DNA from: Microbulbifer thermotolerans
GTDB lineage: Bacteria > Pseudomonadota > Gammaproteobacteria > Pseudomonadales > Cellvibrionaceae
DNA: 64,000 nucleotides
Assembly (NCBI RefSeq): GCF_900112305.1
Contig: NZ_FOKT01000004.1
Coordinates: 1 to 64,000, forward strand
Direction of reading: 5' to 3'
Part shown: positions 1 through 8,613 of the stretch, piece by piece
Position numbering within the stretch: position 1 is the first letter of the stretch
Layout of the letters: each line of letters begins with the position of its first letter
The notes under the pieces: model-generated
What the model saw: only the letters and a program-made list of their open reading frames with translations
Database searches by the model: none
Told to the model about the DNA's origin: nothing
Made by a program: the position numbers and the translations under genes

Positions 1-250
1 GCCTTCTGGTTCTTCGAAGCCACGTACTTCATCGAATTGCGGATCTGGTGGATCACGCAGTGCTGGATCTCTGTCTTGGGGTAGATACTCTCGATGGCTT
101 CGGGGAAGCCCTGGAGGCCATCCACACAGGCGATCAGGATATCTTTGACCCCGCGGTTGTATAAGTCGGTCAGAACGCTCAGCCAATGGTGTGCGCCTTC
201 CTGGTCGGACAAGTAGAGTCCCAGCAGCTCTTTCTTGCCTTCGATGCACA
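1..250 (-). pseudogene. IS256-family transposase fragment (truncated, runs off window)
   Basis: Reading the minus strand gives an open frame with the conserved IS256/mutator transposase block: GKKELLGLYLSDQEG, then ILIACVDGLQGFPEAI, then YPKTEIQHCVIHQIRNSMKY. This is the central part of the DDE catalytic domain, including the CVDGL aspartate region. The 3' part of the gene lies beyond base 1. The 5' half is missing: upstream of about base 250 the frame changes and the sequence belongs to a different transposase family. It is therefore a remnant, not an intact insertion sequence. Family assignment is confident; the exact left boundary of the junction is approximate. Confidence 0.85.
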
Positions 251-318
251 CAGCGGGAGACGTAGTGATAGTAGGGCATAGCTTGAAGATAGATCAGGGA
301 TTTGCGTGGACGCTCCAT
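240..318 (-). pseudogene. N-terminal fragment of a Y1_Tnp/REP-associated (TnpA_REP-like) transposase
   Basis: An ATG on the minus strand at 318 opens a frame reading MERPRKSLIYLQAMPYYHYV then SRCVHR. This matches the characteristic start of REP-associated tyrosine transposase-like proteins (PRKxxIxLxxTPYYHCVSRCVRR). The match stops after about 26 residues, where the IS256 transposase sequence takes over in another frame. What is seen is only the N-terminus; the HUH catalytic core is absent. I infer that one element inserted into, or recombined with, the other. Confidence 0.7.
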
Positions 319-552
319 TTTAGCTATTCATTTGTGTGTATAGTTGAACGTTGTTTTCTATGAGATAAGAAGTTTTGCAATATTACTGGCGTCGAACAGT
401 TTTTGGGTTGTGGGTGTCCATAATTCGCATGTTAGAGCCTCAGCGGAGTATCCGATACTATGCACTTTTTGCACGGATCTCTGCACTCCCATTTTCGTGC
501 AAGGCACGCATAATGTAATCTATCTCTGTACACGACTTCATGCGGAGGAATA
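319..552. other. AT-rich intergenic stretch without a convincing gene
   Basis: This stretch separates the transposase debris from the first small gene. A 69-codon open frame (344-553, TTG start) overlaps it, but it has no ribosome binding site, no recognisable domain and runs straight into the start of the next gene. I treat the region as the promoter/leader of the 553 gene plus mobile-element scar. Confidence 0.4.
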
Positions 553-1095
553 GTGAAAGTAATTTATCTAATACCTTTAATTTTGTTTATTGCTGAAATC
601 GCTTCTGCGAACGAGTTGGTTATTTCATACGCGCCATCAGCTACCGTTAAAGATTATATATATGAAAGCGATAAGAACGGCAGTTCGTATTCGAGATTGA
701 GCCTGGATTCTGGAACAGGCAAAGGTGTACGCTGGATTCCCCGCTCCAAATTATATTACATCGATTTTTCTGTGCTTGAGTCAGAAAGCGGGGGGCAAGG
801 TGAGAATCACCGCAGCTATAAATCCGTATCGGCTGGCGCCCGTTTTATACAGGATTTCATTATTAACGAAGATGTAAATGCATATTTAGGTTGCACTACT
901 GGGGTTGGAGCAGCTGAATTTAGTACTGAGCGAAATAAAATAAGATCTTTCGCTGAGGCTTCCTTTAAGGGTGGAGTCGTATTTAAAGATACATTTACTG
1001 TTGGTCCTGAAGTGAAATTCCAGTTTGTTGGAACTCCTGGTGAGACCGCGGCACGTGTCCTGTTATTCAATGTTAATGCGGGCCTCAGATTCTGA
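553..1095 (+). CDS. Small secreted/outer-membrane beta-barrel-like protein, unknown function
   Basis: 180 residues starting at a GTG preceded by a good GGAGG (544-548). Residues 1-19 form a classic signal peptide (MKVIYLIPLILFIAEIASA) with cleavage after AXA. The mature part alternates polar and hydrophobic residues in short strands and ends in GLRF, with a terminal aromatic as in outer-membrane barrels recognised by BamA. No family is recognised. Codon use is AT-rich compared with the operon downstream, and it lies beside transposase debris, so recent acquisition is likely. Export and barrel fold are inferences from sequence pattern; the function is unknown. Confidence 0.6.
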   Translation: MKVIYLIPLILFIAEIASANELVISYAPSATVKDYIYESDKNGSSYSRLSLDSGTGKGVRWIPRSKLYYIDFSVLESESGGQGENHRSYKSVSAGARFIQDFIINEDVNAYLGCTTGVGAAEFSTERNKIRSFAEASFKGGVVFKDTFTVGPEVKFQFVGTPGETAARVLLFNVNAGLRF

Positions 1096-1175
1096 ATCTG
1101 TAACAAGTAAGTCCAGGTGATGCCATAGGCACGTCTGATTCAGGTGTTAAGTTATAGTTATCTAAAAGAGGGGTT

Positions 1176-1535
1176 TTGCCTGTGTGGTTTTGGTTGATCA
1201 TCAGTATATCCATGGCTTTATTGTTCTGTTGGTATATATCCCCAGTTAGAAACAAAGAGCCCACTAAAATTCAAAAAATAATCGCCATTACATGGATTGT
1301 GTTTCGCCGTGTAATAAGTTTTACAGGTGCTCTTTTCGGCATTCTTTGTATTTATATACTATTATCCAGCACAGGTACAATCATTGAAAAAATACTCGGA
1401 AGTATAGTGATTCTGTGTCTTTCCTTATTCTTTATCTATGTTGGCATTGTGGGTCAAGGACGAAATCAATATGACTTTCGCGACGATTTGAGTCTCTATG
1501 CCAAAATCAAAGAAAAATATGGTATTCGCTGGTAA
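1176..1535 (+). CDS. Small integral membrane protein, unknown function
   Basis: 119 residues from a TTG at 1176 (or the GTG at 1182) behind an AGAGGGG Shine-Dalgarno. Three hydrophobic segments are visible at about residues 3-22, 36-62 and 70-92, and the last 25 residues are polar and charged (YDFRDDLSLYAKIKEKYGIRW). No domain is recognised. It is AT-rich like its upstream neighbour, with an 80-bp gap between them, so the two could be co-transcribed. It could be an accessory or immunity-type membrane protein, but nothing in the sequence shows that. Confidence 0.5.
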   Translation: MPVWFWLIISISMALLFCWYISPVRNKEPTKIQKIIAITWIVFRRVISFTGALFGILCIYILLSSTGTIIEKILGSIVILCLSLFFIYVGIVGQGRNQYDFRDDLSLYAKIKEKYGIRW

Positions 1536-1670
1536 AAATAAAGTAATGAACAAAATTGGACACCCGTAAATCAGCATATGGCAAAGCGTTGGGAAAGTGG
1601 AGAACCTAATATGAGAAATAATGATTGACATTGAATTTAAAGTCAGAAGATACATTACGGAGTTTTCTGA

Positions 1671-1698
1671 GGTAGTGTTCAGAATTCTGAACACTACC
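1671..1698. repeat. Perfect 28-bp palindrome
   Basis: The 14-base half-site GGTAGTGTTCAGAA is followed immediately by its exact reverse complement, with no spacer. It lies in the 268-bp gap between the small membrane gene and the 3' end of the minus-strand operon. There is no T-run on either side, so it is not a typical terminator. Two abutting element ends or a protein-binding site are the alternatives. Confidence 0.7.
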
Positions 1699-1743
1699 CA
1701 AAGAGCCTCACAGACTGATGTATTTCCCCAAGCATTCCGGGAA

Positions 1744-1772
1744 GCGGATTGCTAGTGCTGATAGCATTCCGC
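1744..1772. other. Imperfect hairpin downstream of the MoxR operon
   Basis: GCGGA-T-TGCTA pairs with TAGCA-T-TCCGC around a 7-base loop (GTGCTGA), with a single T-T mismatch. It sits about 30 bases beyond the last stop codon of the minus-strand operon. It lacks a U-tract and may act as a 3' stabilising structure or a weak terminator. Confidence 0.4.
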
Positions 1773-1803
1773 TCTGGTGATTGCTAAAGATTCCTGTATC
1801 CTC

Positions 1804-3396
1804 TCAACGCAACGAACTCCGCTCCCACCACCAGCTAAACGTCAGTAGCAGTATCAACGCCAGTACAATCCAGTTCCGCGGTAGTTGAGATCGCGGTACC
1901 TCCTTATCTTTCGTTGGGCCCAGCCTTGCGCTGGCCATTTGCTGTGTATCCGCGTGGGCGATGGCTTGCTGCCACTGTGGCCAGGCCTCGCTGGGGAATA
2001 CATAGAAATGGAACGCCTCACTGTCCGGGCCGACGCGGTGCCAGCCGGATTTTTGTGGCCACCAGGAGTAACAGGTGTCATTGCCACCGGGTAGCGCCAC
2101 GCCGGTTAGGGGGGCTTCCACACCTTCGTTATTTACGGGTATCAATTTGGGTACGGTGCCGACGAATGCTGGGCTGCAGAGGGTTACCCGCTGTCGTGCC
2201 AGAGGCAATTGCGTCTTCAGCGCTATCGGTGTGTGGTCGCCGCGGTATGTCAGCTGGTGGTCGAACAGGGTTTTCCACAGGCGGGAGTACTCCGCCGCAA
2301 ATCCACCGGTGGTCCAACGGTAGCTGTCTCCGAAGAGTACAAAGCCGAGAGACTGATCCGGGGTGATACGGGCCCAGTAGATCGGCGCTGTGCCGAGCTG
2401 GATGTCTGTGGGGCGCGCGTATTGAGGACCGTAACCGCTGAGGGCCAGAGGCGGCGCCTTGTCCGCCATTGGGAAATCGGTTTTGGGGGCTGATAAGGCA
2501 ACCAGCTGCATTCCTTGCGCGCGGGTGTAATCGAGGAAGCCGCGCGGACTGTCTGGGTTTACCAGCCACAGTAAGGATCGGTTCTCGGCCAGCTTCGCTA
2601 GATTTTGCCGCTGAGACAGGTCCAGTCGCGGCCACAGGCGGCTGTCCAGTATTAGCAGGTCGAAGGGGCCCTCGGGGTCCAGTAGTTGCCGGTTCTGTGT
2701 CTCCACGCCGTTAAACGACTCGCGCCGCAGAACTTCCGGCGCTAATTGTGTGATGACTCTGGTGGGGGTTCCGGACTGGCGCAGCCATCGGGACAGGGCG
2801 GCGCTCTCAAATCCCGGGCGGGCGAGCCACAGTAAAACGGTGGGTGGCTCCGGCGCCAGCACCTCTACGGGCAGCGGCTCCCTGCGCACGCTGGTGGCAC
2901 CGTCGCTCTCTGTTTCGAATCGCAGCTGGTAGAGCCAGCGGCCGGGAAGTTTTGGGGTGTGGTTGAGTGTTGTCTCACTGCTTTTCGGGTCGAGAGGCGC
3001 CGTGTCCACAGTGTTGCCGAAAGGATCTTCGAGAAAGATTCGGCTCGCTGTTTTACTGTTCTGGGCTATACGCAATTGCAGCGGTTCTCCCAGTGACAAC
3101 CGCTGCGGCCAGCTGATTTGCCAGGTTTGCGCGTCGATTGCTGTTTTCGTCGGCAGCCGGGTCGGCGGCAGATCGCGCAGCGCATCTCGGTTTTGCGGCA
3201 ATTCGATTTGCGGTGTGTCGGTGGTGTTTGTCGGCAGCAGTGCCGGGGGCGTTACGAGCAACCACACAAGTCCCCAGATGGCGATTTGCAGCAGGGCACT
3301 GGCTGTGCGGCGGGCGCCGCTTGTTTTTTGCCGGACAACTTGTAGCAGGGATATTCCCAGGGCGGCGATACAGACGGCGGCGATCCAGGAATTCAT
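1804..3396 (-). CDS. Large membrane-anchored protein, last gene of the MoxR/DUF58 operon
   Basis: 530 residues. There are two N-terminal membrane segments (about residues 4-20 and 36-52), a long periplasmic region, and a C-terminal membrane segment (about 508-525) followed by WWWERSSLR. The middle contains VLLWLARPGFESAALSRWL and LLILDSRLWP, a pattern like the glutamine-amidotransferase-like or VWA-associated periplasmic domains found in BatA/DUF4350 neighbours. The start overlaps the end of the upstream gene by 4 bases, so translation is coupled. No catalytic residues can be assigned. It probably belongs to the same envelope complex as the preceding five genes. Confidence 0.65.
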   Translation of the reverse strand: MNSWIAAVCIAALGISLLQVVRQKTSGARRTASALLQIAIWGLVWLLVTPPALLPTNTTDTPQIELPQNRDALRDLPPTRLPTKTAIDAQTWQISWPQRLSLGEPLQLRIAQNSKTASRIFLEDPFGNTVDTAPLDPKSSETTLNHTPKLPGRWLYQLRFETESDGATSVRREPLPVEVLAPEPPTVLLWLARPGFESAALSRWLRQSGTPTRVITQLAPEVLRRESFNGVETQNRQLLDPEGPFDLLILDSRLWPRLDLSQRQNLAKLAENRSLLWLVNPDSPRGFLDYTRAQGMQLVALSAPKTDFPMADKAPPLALSGYGPQYARPTDIQLGTAPIYWARITPDQSLGFVLFGDSYRWTTGGFAAEYSRLWKTLFDHQLTYRGDHTPIALKTQLPLARQRVTLCSPAFVGTVPKLIPVNNEGVEAPLTGVALPGGNDTCYSWWPQKSGWHRVGPDSEAFHFYVFPSEAWPQWQQAIAHADTQQMASARLGPTKDKEVPRSQLPRNWIVLALILLLTFSWWWERSSLR

Positions 3397-5534
3397 TCGC
3401 GGCCTCCATTCTGTTGGCGCAGCCAGTGGTCAAAGCTGCCCGCGGCTGCGCGCTCTCGCGGCAGAGACGGCAGCGCCTGAGGTGCTGGCAGTAATTGATA
3501 TAAGAGTGCGGAAAGCTGCCGGCGGCAGTCGCTGCAGTTTGTTCTCTGCTGGTACAGGCGCAGGTTTTTCGACAATTCCAGCTTTAGTTGCGGTTGCTCG
3601 CGCACTTGTGTCAGCGACAGCAGCGCTTCCACAGTATCGCTGTCCAGCGCATCTCCTGCGCGCACCTGATGCAGCAGCTGCTCGAGCTGCTCCCGTTCAG
3701 GAGCGCTGCGCTGGGCGCTCAATGGCGGCGGCTTAACGTCCCCCCGCTCGCCACTCAGGCGCCTTTCCTCATCCAGGGGCGGTGGCTCAAAACCGACCCG
3801 CTGTAAGTAGATACGCGAGGCCTGCTGTACTTCCTTGATATAACGCAGGGCCCGGTGCTGATGGGGCAGGGAAGCCTGGGGATCTATCACCGATAGTTCC
3901 CGGTGAGAGCTCCACATGGCATTGAGCGCGCTGCGCAGCAATTCTTTGGTTTGCGGGTCGAACAGCGTTGCGTGCTCGGAACTGTCGTGCTGATGGCCTG
4001 CGGCGGCGACTACGCCGCTGGCGTCGCCGAATTGCTGCGGCGAGGGTGGATGTCCTTCTTCGTGTTCTTCGTGTGACGCGTGGTCATCACCGTGCGCCGC
4101 GTCGCCATCGCTGTGTTCCAGCTCTGAATCTTCTTCGCCGAGGAAACGGCCGTAGCGCATGCGCAACAGGTTCTGTTCGTAGGCGAGGGATTGCGAGCGC
4201 TTGCGAAATGCCGCTTCACTGAGTTGTTGCCGCTCAGCGATCAGCGCCTCGGTATCGATAATCAGCTGGCGCTGGCTGCGGAAATATTCCGGCAGCACTT
4301 TTATCGCCATACCTTCCGCGTCACTGAGACCGAATATCTCTTCCTGTGGCCAGCGCACAATAAAGTGCTGGCTCTTGCTCAAATTCGGTTCCGGTTCCCG
4401 GTTATCGCGCGCCTGCAGAAACCAGTAGAGCTCATCGCCTGGCTCTACGGTGTAGCGGTCCAGCGGCAGGGTGAAGCGATAGCGCGTGGCGCCGCCCTCA
4501 GCGTGAACCGCTTCTAATGCGATTGTGTCGTTTCTGAAACGGACATTTTCGCCGTCTCCGCTCGCCAGGGTGATCAGCAGTTCCGTTCCTGCCACCTGGA
4601 AATCATCCCGCACCGTGACATCCACCTGCAGGCGGGGCAAGGCGCTGTTATCGGCCACCAGAATATTGTCCCTTGGCAGGCTGAAGGAGAATTCGGGCGG
4701 CCGGTCGCTTTGGATTTCGATATTGTGAATTTCCGGCAGTAGCGTTTCTGCCGCGCCAAGGCGCGCGGAAAGCTGATAAAAGTCCGCCGCCGCCATTGTT
4801 CGTGTCAGTTGCCAGTGACGGCTGGGGAGGGGCTCCGTAGCGGTAAAGTCAAAGCGCGTTTTGGCGGCGAGCATCGCCAGTGAATCGGTGGGCTGATTCA
4901 GGGTAATTCGCCAGGTGACACTGGACTGTTCCGGCGCGCGCACCTCCAGTGATTGTGTCAGTAGCGGCAGCTTTGTGTAGGCGGGCGGGCGGACTTCTGT
5001 GATGGCTTCCACCACGGCTATTGCTGACGGCGGCACTGCGTCAGTGCGCGCGCCCGCAGCGCTGCTTGCTTTGCGCTCGGGCAGGCCGGTGAATGCGGCG
5101 GCCAACAGCAGCCCGAGACAGGCGCCAGCGGCATTGATCACCGCGCTGCGGTGCCAGGCCGGGCGGAAGTTTTTCAGTGCGCCGCTGTCCAACAGCTGTT
5201 GCAGTGCGGTGGCGGTGCGCTGCCGCTGCAGTTGCGCAAGCGGGCTCAGGTGCTCCGGCGCTTGCTCGAGCAGTGCGCTGCTGTCCTGCAGGGCGGTAAA
5301 GTGGCTGTCCAGCCGGCGGCAGATTTCTGTGCTGGAAATACGCCAGTTTCGGTCCAGGAACAGGGCCAGCAAAATTACACCCAGCAGAGCCGGGGGAATC
5401 CAGTTCGGCCACTGCAACAGAGACACAGAGATTGCGCCCGCCAGTAGCCAAAAATAAGGCTGGAGGCTGGTGCCGCGCCAGCGGATGGTGGCTTTCCGAA
5501 GCAACTGGTAAGCGCGATCAGCCACGTTTTTCAC
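3393..5534 (-). CDS. DUF4175-like large membrane protein with a His/Asp/Glu-rich insert
   Basis: 713 residues. Two N-terminal transmembrane segments (about 26-43 and 47-58) and a third near residue 125-140 precede a long periplasmic region with repeated beta-rich stretches, then a mostly helical C-terminus. Residues about 466-523 hold a low-complexity segment rich in His, Asp, Glu and Ser (HSDGDAAHGDDHASHEEHEE, then GHQHDSSEH), which looks able to bind divalent metal. The architecture matches the DUF4175-type proteins encoded beside MoxR/DUF58/BatA genes. The start overlaps the upstream BatA-like gene by 17 bases. Function is unknown; a structural role in the MoxR-linked envelope complex is inferred from context. 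Confidence 0.65.
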   Translation of the reverse strand: MKNVADRAYQLLRKATIRWRGTSLQPYFWLLAGAISVSLLQWPNWIPPALLGVILLALFLDRNWRISSTEICRRLDSHFTALQDSSALLEQAPEHLSPLAQLQRQRTATALQQLLDSGALKNFRPAWHRSAVINAAGACLGLLLAAAFTGLPERKASSAAGARTDAVPPSAIAVVEAITEVRPPAYTKLPLLTQSLEVRAPEQSSVTWRITLNQPTDSLAMLAAKTRFDFTATEPLPSRHWQLTRTMAAADFYQLSARLGAAETLLPEIHNIEIQSDRPPEFSFSLPRDNILVADNSALPRLQVDVTVRDDFQVAGTELLITLASGDGENVRFRNDTIALEAVHAEGGATRYRFTLPLDRYTVEPGDELYWFLQARDNREPEPNLSKSQHFIVRWPQEEIFGLSDAEGMAIKVLPEYFRSQRQLIIDTEALIAERQQLSEAAFRKRSQSLAYEQNLLRMRYGRFLGEEDSELEHSDGDAAHGDDHASHEEHEEGHPPSPQQFGDASGVVAAAGHQHDSSEHATLFDPQTKELLRSALNAMWSSHRELSVIDPQASLPHQHRALRYIKEVQQASRIYLQRVGFEPPPLDEERRLSGERGDVKPPPLSAQRSAPEREQLEQLLHQVRAGDALDSDTVEALLSLTQVREQPQLKLELSKNLRLYQQRTNCSDCRRQLSALLYQLLPAPQALPSLPRERAAAGSFDHWLRQQNGGRE

Positions 5535-6669
5535 CTCCCTCTACCGGGCGCGCCAGCGCGATGCAGCGCTCCAGTGCGAGCAGCAGTACCAATGCGAGCA
5601 GCAGCCACTGTGAGAGCGACACCCAGTGCGAGCCTTGCACTTCTGTATCGGGCACGGCAATGCCCGGTGGCGCGGCGGCGGACCAGAGGCCGCGATGCTG
5701 TGTCTGCAGCGCCCAGTCCTGTTCGAACCATTGTTGCCACAGGTTTTCCGGCAGTGCGGGGCGCCGGAAAAACGCCTCCTGGTGCCAGTCCTGTGTGTAG
5801 CGCAACCAGCTGCCGCGGCCGAGCGCGGCGGCCTGTGGCCCTTTATTTCCTGCGATTTCGACAAAGTGTATTTCGGGTTGCGCACGTACACGCTGACCGG
5901 TGATCAGCAGACCGCCCGCGCGGACGAATTCCTCCAGTGCCGCCGGCAGGGGCCCGGCGTTGTTGTAGATCAGCCAGTCCTGTTCGCTCGCGTTGACAGC
6001 GTCTGTTGTGTCCAGTTTCTGTAGTTCCAGTTGCGGCGCTTTGGTATCGCGCAGTTGTTGCAGCGCAGCGGCGAGCCAGGGCGGTTCCGGGCCCAGCAGA
6101 GCCAGTCTGGGCAGTACTGCGGCACTTTCCGTTTGCGCCGTTTCCAGCGTGTGCCACTGCCAGTGGGGACTGACTTGCAGGGCGCTGTGGCCGGCGGGGT
6201 TTTGCGCGCTGCGCAGCAGGATATGGGCGCGGCGGAATTTGCCGGCAGTGGCCAAGGTGGACAGGGTTTTCCACAGATCGACGGGCTGCGGTTGCGGCTC
6301 GGAAACCGGTACCGGCTCCGCCTGCAGCCAGAAGCTTTCCGCAAAGGGCGGCGCCTGTTTGAGAAATTCCTTCAGCTGCGCCTCTTCAATACGGGGGTCC
6401 ACCAACAGAATATTGCCGTCCGCAGGGCTTTGGTCGCGCCAGAGGGGCTGTGACAACAGCAGCGCGAGTAGCGCAAGCAGCAGCATGCGCAACAGCAGCA
6501 GCCATTTATCTCGCAACAGCAGCCGCTTGCGGGAGGAGCGTTTTTTCTCCAGCCACTGGACTGCGGCGAAGGTGATCTCCCGCGATGCGTTGCGGCGAAA
6601 CAGGTGGATCAGCAGTGGAATTGCCAGGGCGCCGAGCAGCCAGAGCCATTGGGGAGAGAGCCATTGCAT
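5518..6669 (-). CDS. BatA-like membrane protein (N-terminal double-transmembrane domain)
   Basis: 383 residues from the ATG at 6669 (MQWLSPQWLWLLGALAIPLL). An upstream in-frame ATG at 6690 would overlap the previous gene and has no better ribosome site. The N-terminus carries the typical BatA motif: a hydrophobic segment ending in IPLLIHLFRR, a basic stretch (EKKRSSRKRLLLRDKW), and a second hydrophobic helix. A periplasmic domain and a last transmembrane helix (WLLLALVLLLALE) follow. The full VWA domain and MIDAS of classical BatA are not seen, so this is the short BatA-like variant common in DUF58 operons. One base separates it from the DUF58 gene. Confidence 0.75.
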   Translation of the reverse strand: MQWLSPQWLWLLGALAIPLLIHLFRRNASREITFAAVQWLEKKRSSRKRLLLRDKWLLLLRMLLLALLALLLSQPLWRDQSPADGNILLVDPRIEEAQLKEFLKQAPPFAESFWLQAEPVPVSEPQPQPVDLWKTLSTLATAGKFRRAHILLRSAQNPAGHSALQVSPHWQWHTLETAQTESAAVLPRLALLGPEPPWLAAALQQLRDTKAPQLELQKLDTTDAVNASEQDWLIYNNAGPLPAALEEFVRAGGLLITGQRVRAQPEIHFVEIAGNKGPQAAALGRGSWLRYTQDWHQEAFFRRPALPENLWQQWFEQDWALQTQHRGLWSAAAPPGIAVPDTEVQGSHWVSLSQWLLLALVLLLALERCIALARPVEGGEKRG

Positions 6670-6670
6670 C

Positions 6671-7579
6671 TCAGCCGATACCTCCGCCAAACCTGGAGTG
6701 GGCGCGGATAAAACGGCGCAGTGACTGTTCCAGGGGTTCTTCTATCGTCACGCTGGTGAGCGGGCATTCCTGAGCGGCAAAGCGCGCGGCCAGTCGGTTC
6801 TGCGCCGCCGCGAATGCGCGCAGGTAATCGGCGCGCTGGGCTTTGGCATTGAGCTCGATGATCGCCGGCGATTCGGGATTGCGAATTTTCAAATCGCCGT
6901 CGAACGGAAATGTTTTCTCGGCTTCCACCAGCAGCTGCAGCGGCAGGCAGGGGCGGCCGGCGGCGTGCAGGCGCGTGGCGAAATCGCTGATTTCGGTTGT
7001 ATCCGAGGGCTCGAAAAAATCGCTTATCAGCACCACTTGGCAGGGCTTCTCGAAATGTTGCCAGACGGTTTCCAGCTGTGCCTGTGCGGGCCAGTGGCCA
7101 CCGGCCTGCAGTTGCTGCAGCTCCAGCACCAGGCGCCGGTGGTGGGCTTCGCCGCGCCCCTCGGTGATATGGCGGTTGCCGCTGTCACTCAGCGCCAGCA
7201 GGGAAAAGCGGTCCCCCTGGTTGTGCAGCAGCCAGCAGAGGGTGGCGATCCAGCATTTGGCGTACTGCAATTTGGTCAGCTGCGGGTGGATAAAGCTCGG
7301 TTGCGCCATGGAGGCGCTGGTATCGAGGGCGATGCAGACGTGCATCTGGCTCTCCTGTTCCGCCTCGCGCACATAGTAGCGGTCCGAGCGCGCGAACAGC
7401 TTCCAGTCGATATGGCGGATGGAGTCGCCGGGCTCGTAGCTGCGGTACTGTTGAAACTCGATACCGGCACCGCGTTGGTGGCTGTGCTGGGCGCCCAGCA
7501 GCATGCCCTCGGCGATATGGCGGGACAGCCACAGCAGATCGCGGGTGCTGGCCAGTATCAGTGGATCTGTGAATTCCAA
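6671..7579 (-). CDS. DUF58 / VWA-like protein
   Basis: About 302 residues. I place the start at the TTG at 7579 (LEFTDPLILASTRDLLWLSR) because GGAAGG lies just upstream and the MoxR gene ends 17 bases earlier; longer upstream frames run inside moxR. The DUF58 core is clear: GAGIEFQQYRSYEPGDSIRH, IDWKLFARSD, then a MIDAS-like LDTSASM, and later LISDFFEPSD. DUF58 proteins are the usual partners of MoxR AAA+ ATPases and are thought to recruit or display substrates for metal or cofactor insertion or envelope assembly. It is the third gene of the operon. Confidence 0.85.
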   Translation of the reverse strand: MEFTDPLILASTRDLLWLSRHIAEGMLLGAQHSHQRGAGIEFQQYRSYEPGDSIRHIDWKLFARSDRYYVREAEQESQMHVCIALDTSASMAQPSFIHPQLTKLQYAKCWIATLCWLLHNQGDRFSLLALSDSGNRHITEGRGEAHHRRLVLELQQLQAGGHWPAQAQLETVWQHFEKPCQVVLISDFFEPSDTTEISDFATRLHAAGRPCLPLQLLVEAEKTFPFDGDLKIRNPESPAIIELNAKAQRADYLRAFAAAQNRLAARFAAQECPLTSVTIEEPLEQSLRRFIRAHSRFGGGIG

Positions 7580-7596
7580 GGTTCGCCTTCCGAGGG

Positions 7597-8607
7597 TCAG
7601 TTGCGCCCGGGCTCGGGCACAAAGTCGAGGAGCTCCCCCAGTACCCGCTGCACCGAAACACCATCCGCCTGGGCCTGAAAGCTGAGCAGTATGCGGTGGC
7701 GCAATACCGGCAACAGCAGAGTGCGGATATCTTCCCGGGTGACGGCGAGACGCCCCTTGAGCAGGGCGCGCGCTTTGGCGGCCAGTATCAGTGCCTGACC
7801 GGCGCGGGGGCCGGCGCCCCATTTGATCCACCGCTGCAGGTCGTCATTGCCTTTCTCGCCGCCACGGGTGGCGCGCACTAGCTGGGCGACATAGCGGTAG
7901 AGGTCGTCGCTTATGGGGATTTCGCGCACCAGCTTTTGTATTTCCAGCAGTTCGTCGGCGTTCAGGCAGGGCTCCGGTTTTGCCGCCGTGCCGCCAGTGG
8001 TTGTGCGCAGTATCGCAATCTCGTCTTCTTCGCTGGGGTAGTCGATATGGATATTGAGCAGGAAGCGGTCCAGCTGAGCTTCCGGCAGCGGGTAAGTGCC
8101 CGCCTGTTCGATCGGGTTTTGCGTCGCCAGTACGAAGTAGGGGGCCGGCAGCGCCATGGTTTCACCGGCTACGGTGACCGCGTACTCCTGCATGGATTCC
8201 AGCAATGCGGCTTGGGTTTTGGGCGGTGTGCGGTTGATTTCGTCCGCCAGCAGAATGTTGGTGAAAATTGGCCCTGGCTGGAATTTGAAAAACCGTTTGC
8301 CGGTGGAGTGGTCTTCCTCGAGTATCTCGCTGCCGAGAATATCCCCCGGCATCAGGTCCGGTGTGAACTGCACCCGTTTGAATGCCAGCTCGCTGCAGTC
8401 CGCCAGTGTTTTCACCAGCAGTGTCTTGCCGAGGCCGGGAACACCTTCGAGCAGTGCGTGGCCGCGGGCCAGCAGGCAGATGAGCAGTTGCTCAATAATC
8501 TCCTCTTGGCCGACGATCGTCTTGCCAATTTCCCCTTTTAGTTTTTCCAGTCCTTTCAGGTGCTGTTCTATGCGGCCTTCAATGGACGCCGGTGTACTTG
8601 TCTGCAT
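7597..8607 (-). CDS. moxR: MoxR-family AAA+ ATPase
   Basis: 336 residues with the full AAA_3 core: Walker A GVPGLGKTLL (about residue 60), Walker B LLADEINRTPPKTQAALLES, sensor 1 ATQNPIEQAGTYPLPEAQLD (arginine-finger region following), and the C-terminal lid domain. MoxR ATPases act as chaperones with VWA/DUF58 partners, encoded immediately downstream here. It starts 6 bases after the DUF4159 stop codon. The length is normal for the family, and no residue is missing from the nucleotide-binding motifs. Confidence 0.93.
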   Translation of the reverse strand: MQTSTPASIEGRIEQHLKGLEKLKGEIGKTIVGQEEIIEQLLICLLARGHALLEGVPGLGKTLLVKTLADCSELAFKRVQFTPDLMPGDILGSEILEEDHSTGKRFFKFQPGPIFTNILLADEINRTPPKTQAALLESMQEYAVTVAGETMALPAPYFVLATQNPIEQAGTYPLPEAQLDRFLLNIHIDYPSEEDEIAILRTTTGGTAAKPEPCLNADELLEIQKLVREIPISDDLYRYVAQLVRATRGGEKGNDDLQRWIKWGAGPRAGQALILAAKARALLKGRLAVTREDIRTLLLPVLRHRILLSFQAQADGVSVQRVLGELLDFVPEPGRN

Positions 8608-8613
8608 ATGGAT

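Noticed and set aside
344-553. 69-codon frame before the first small gene
   Set aside because: TTG start, no ribosome site, no domain, ends at the next gene's start; probably non-coding.
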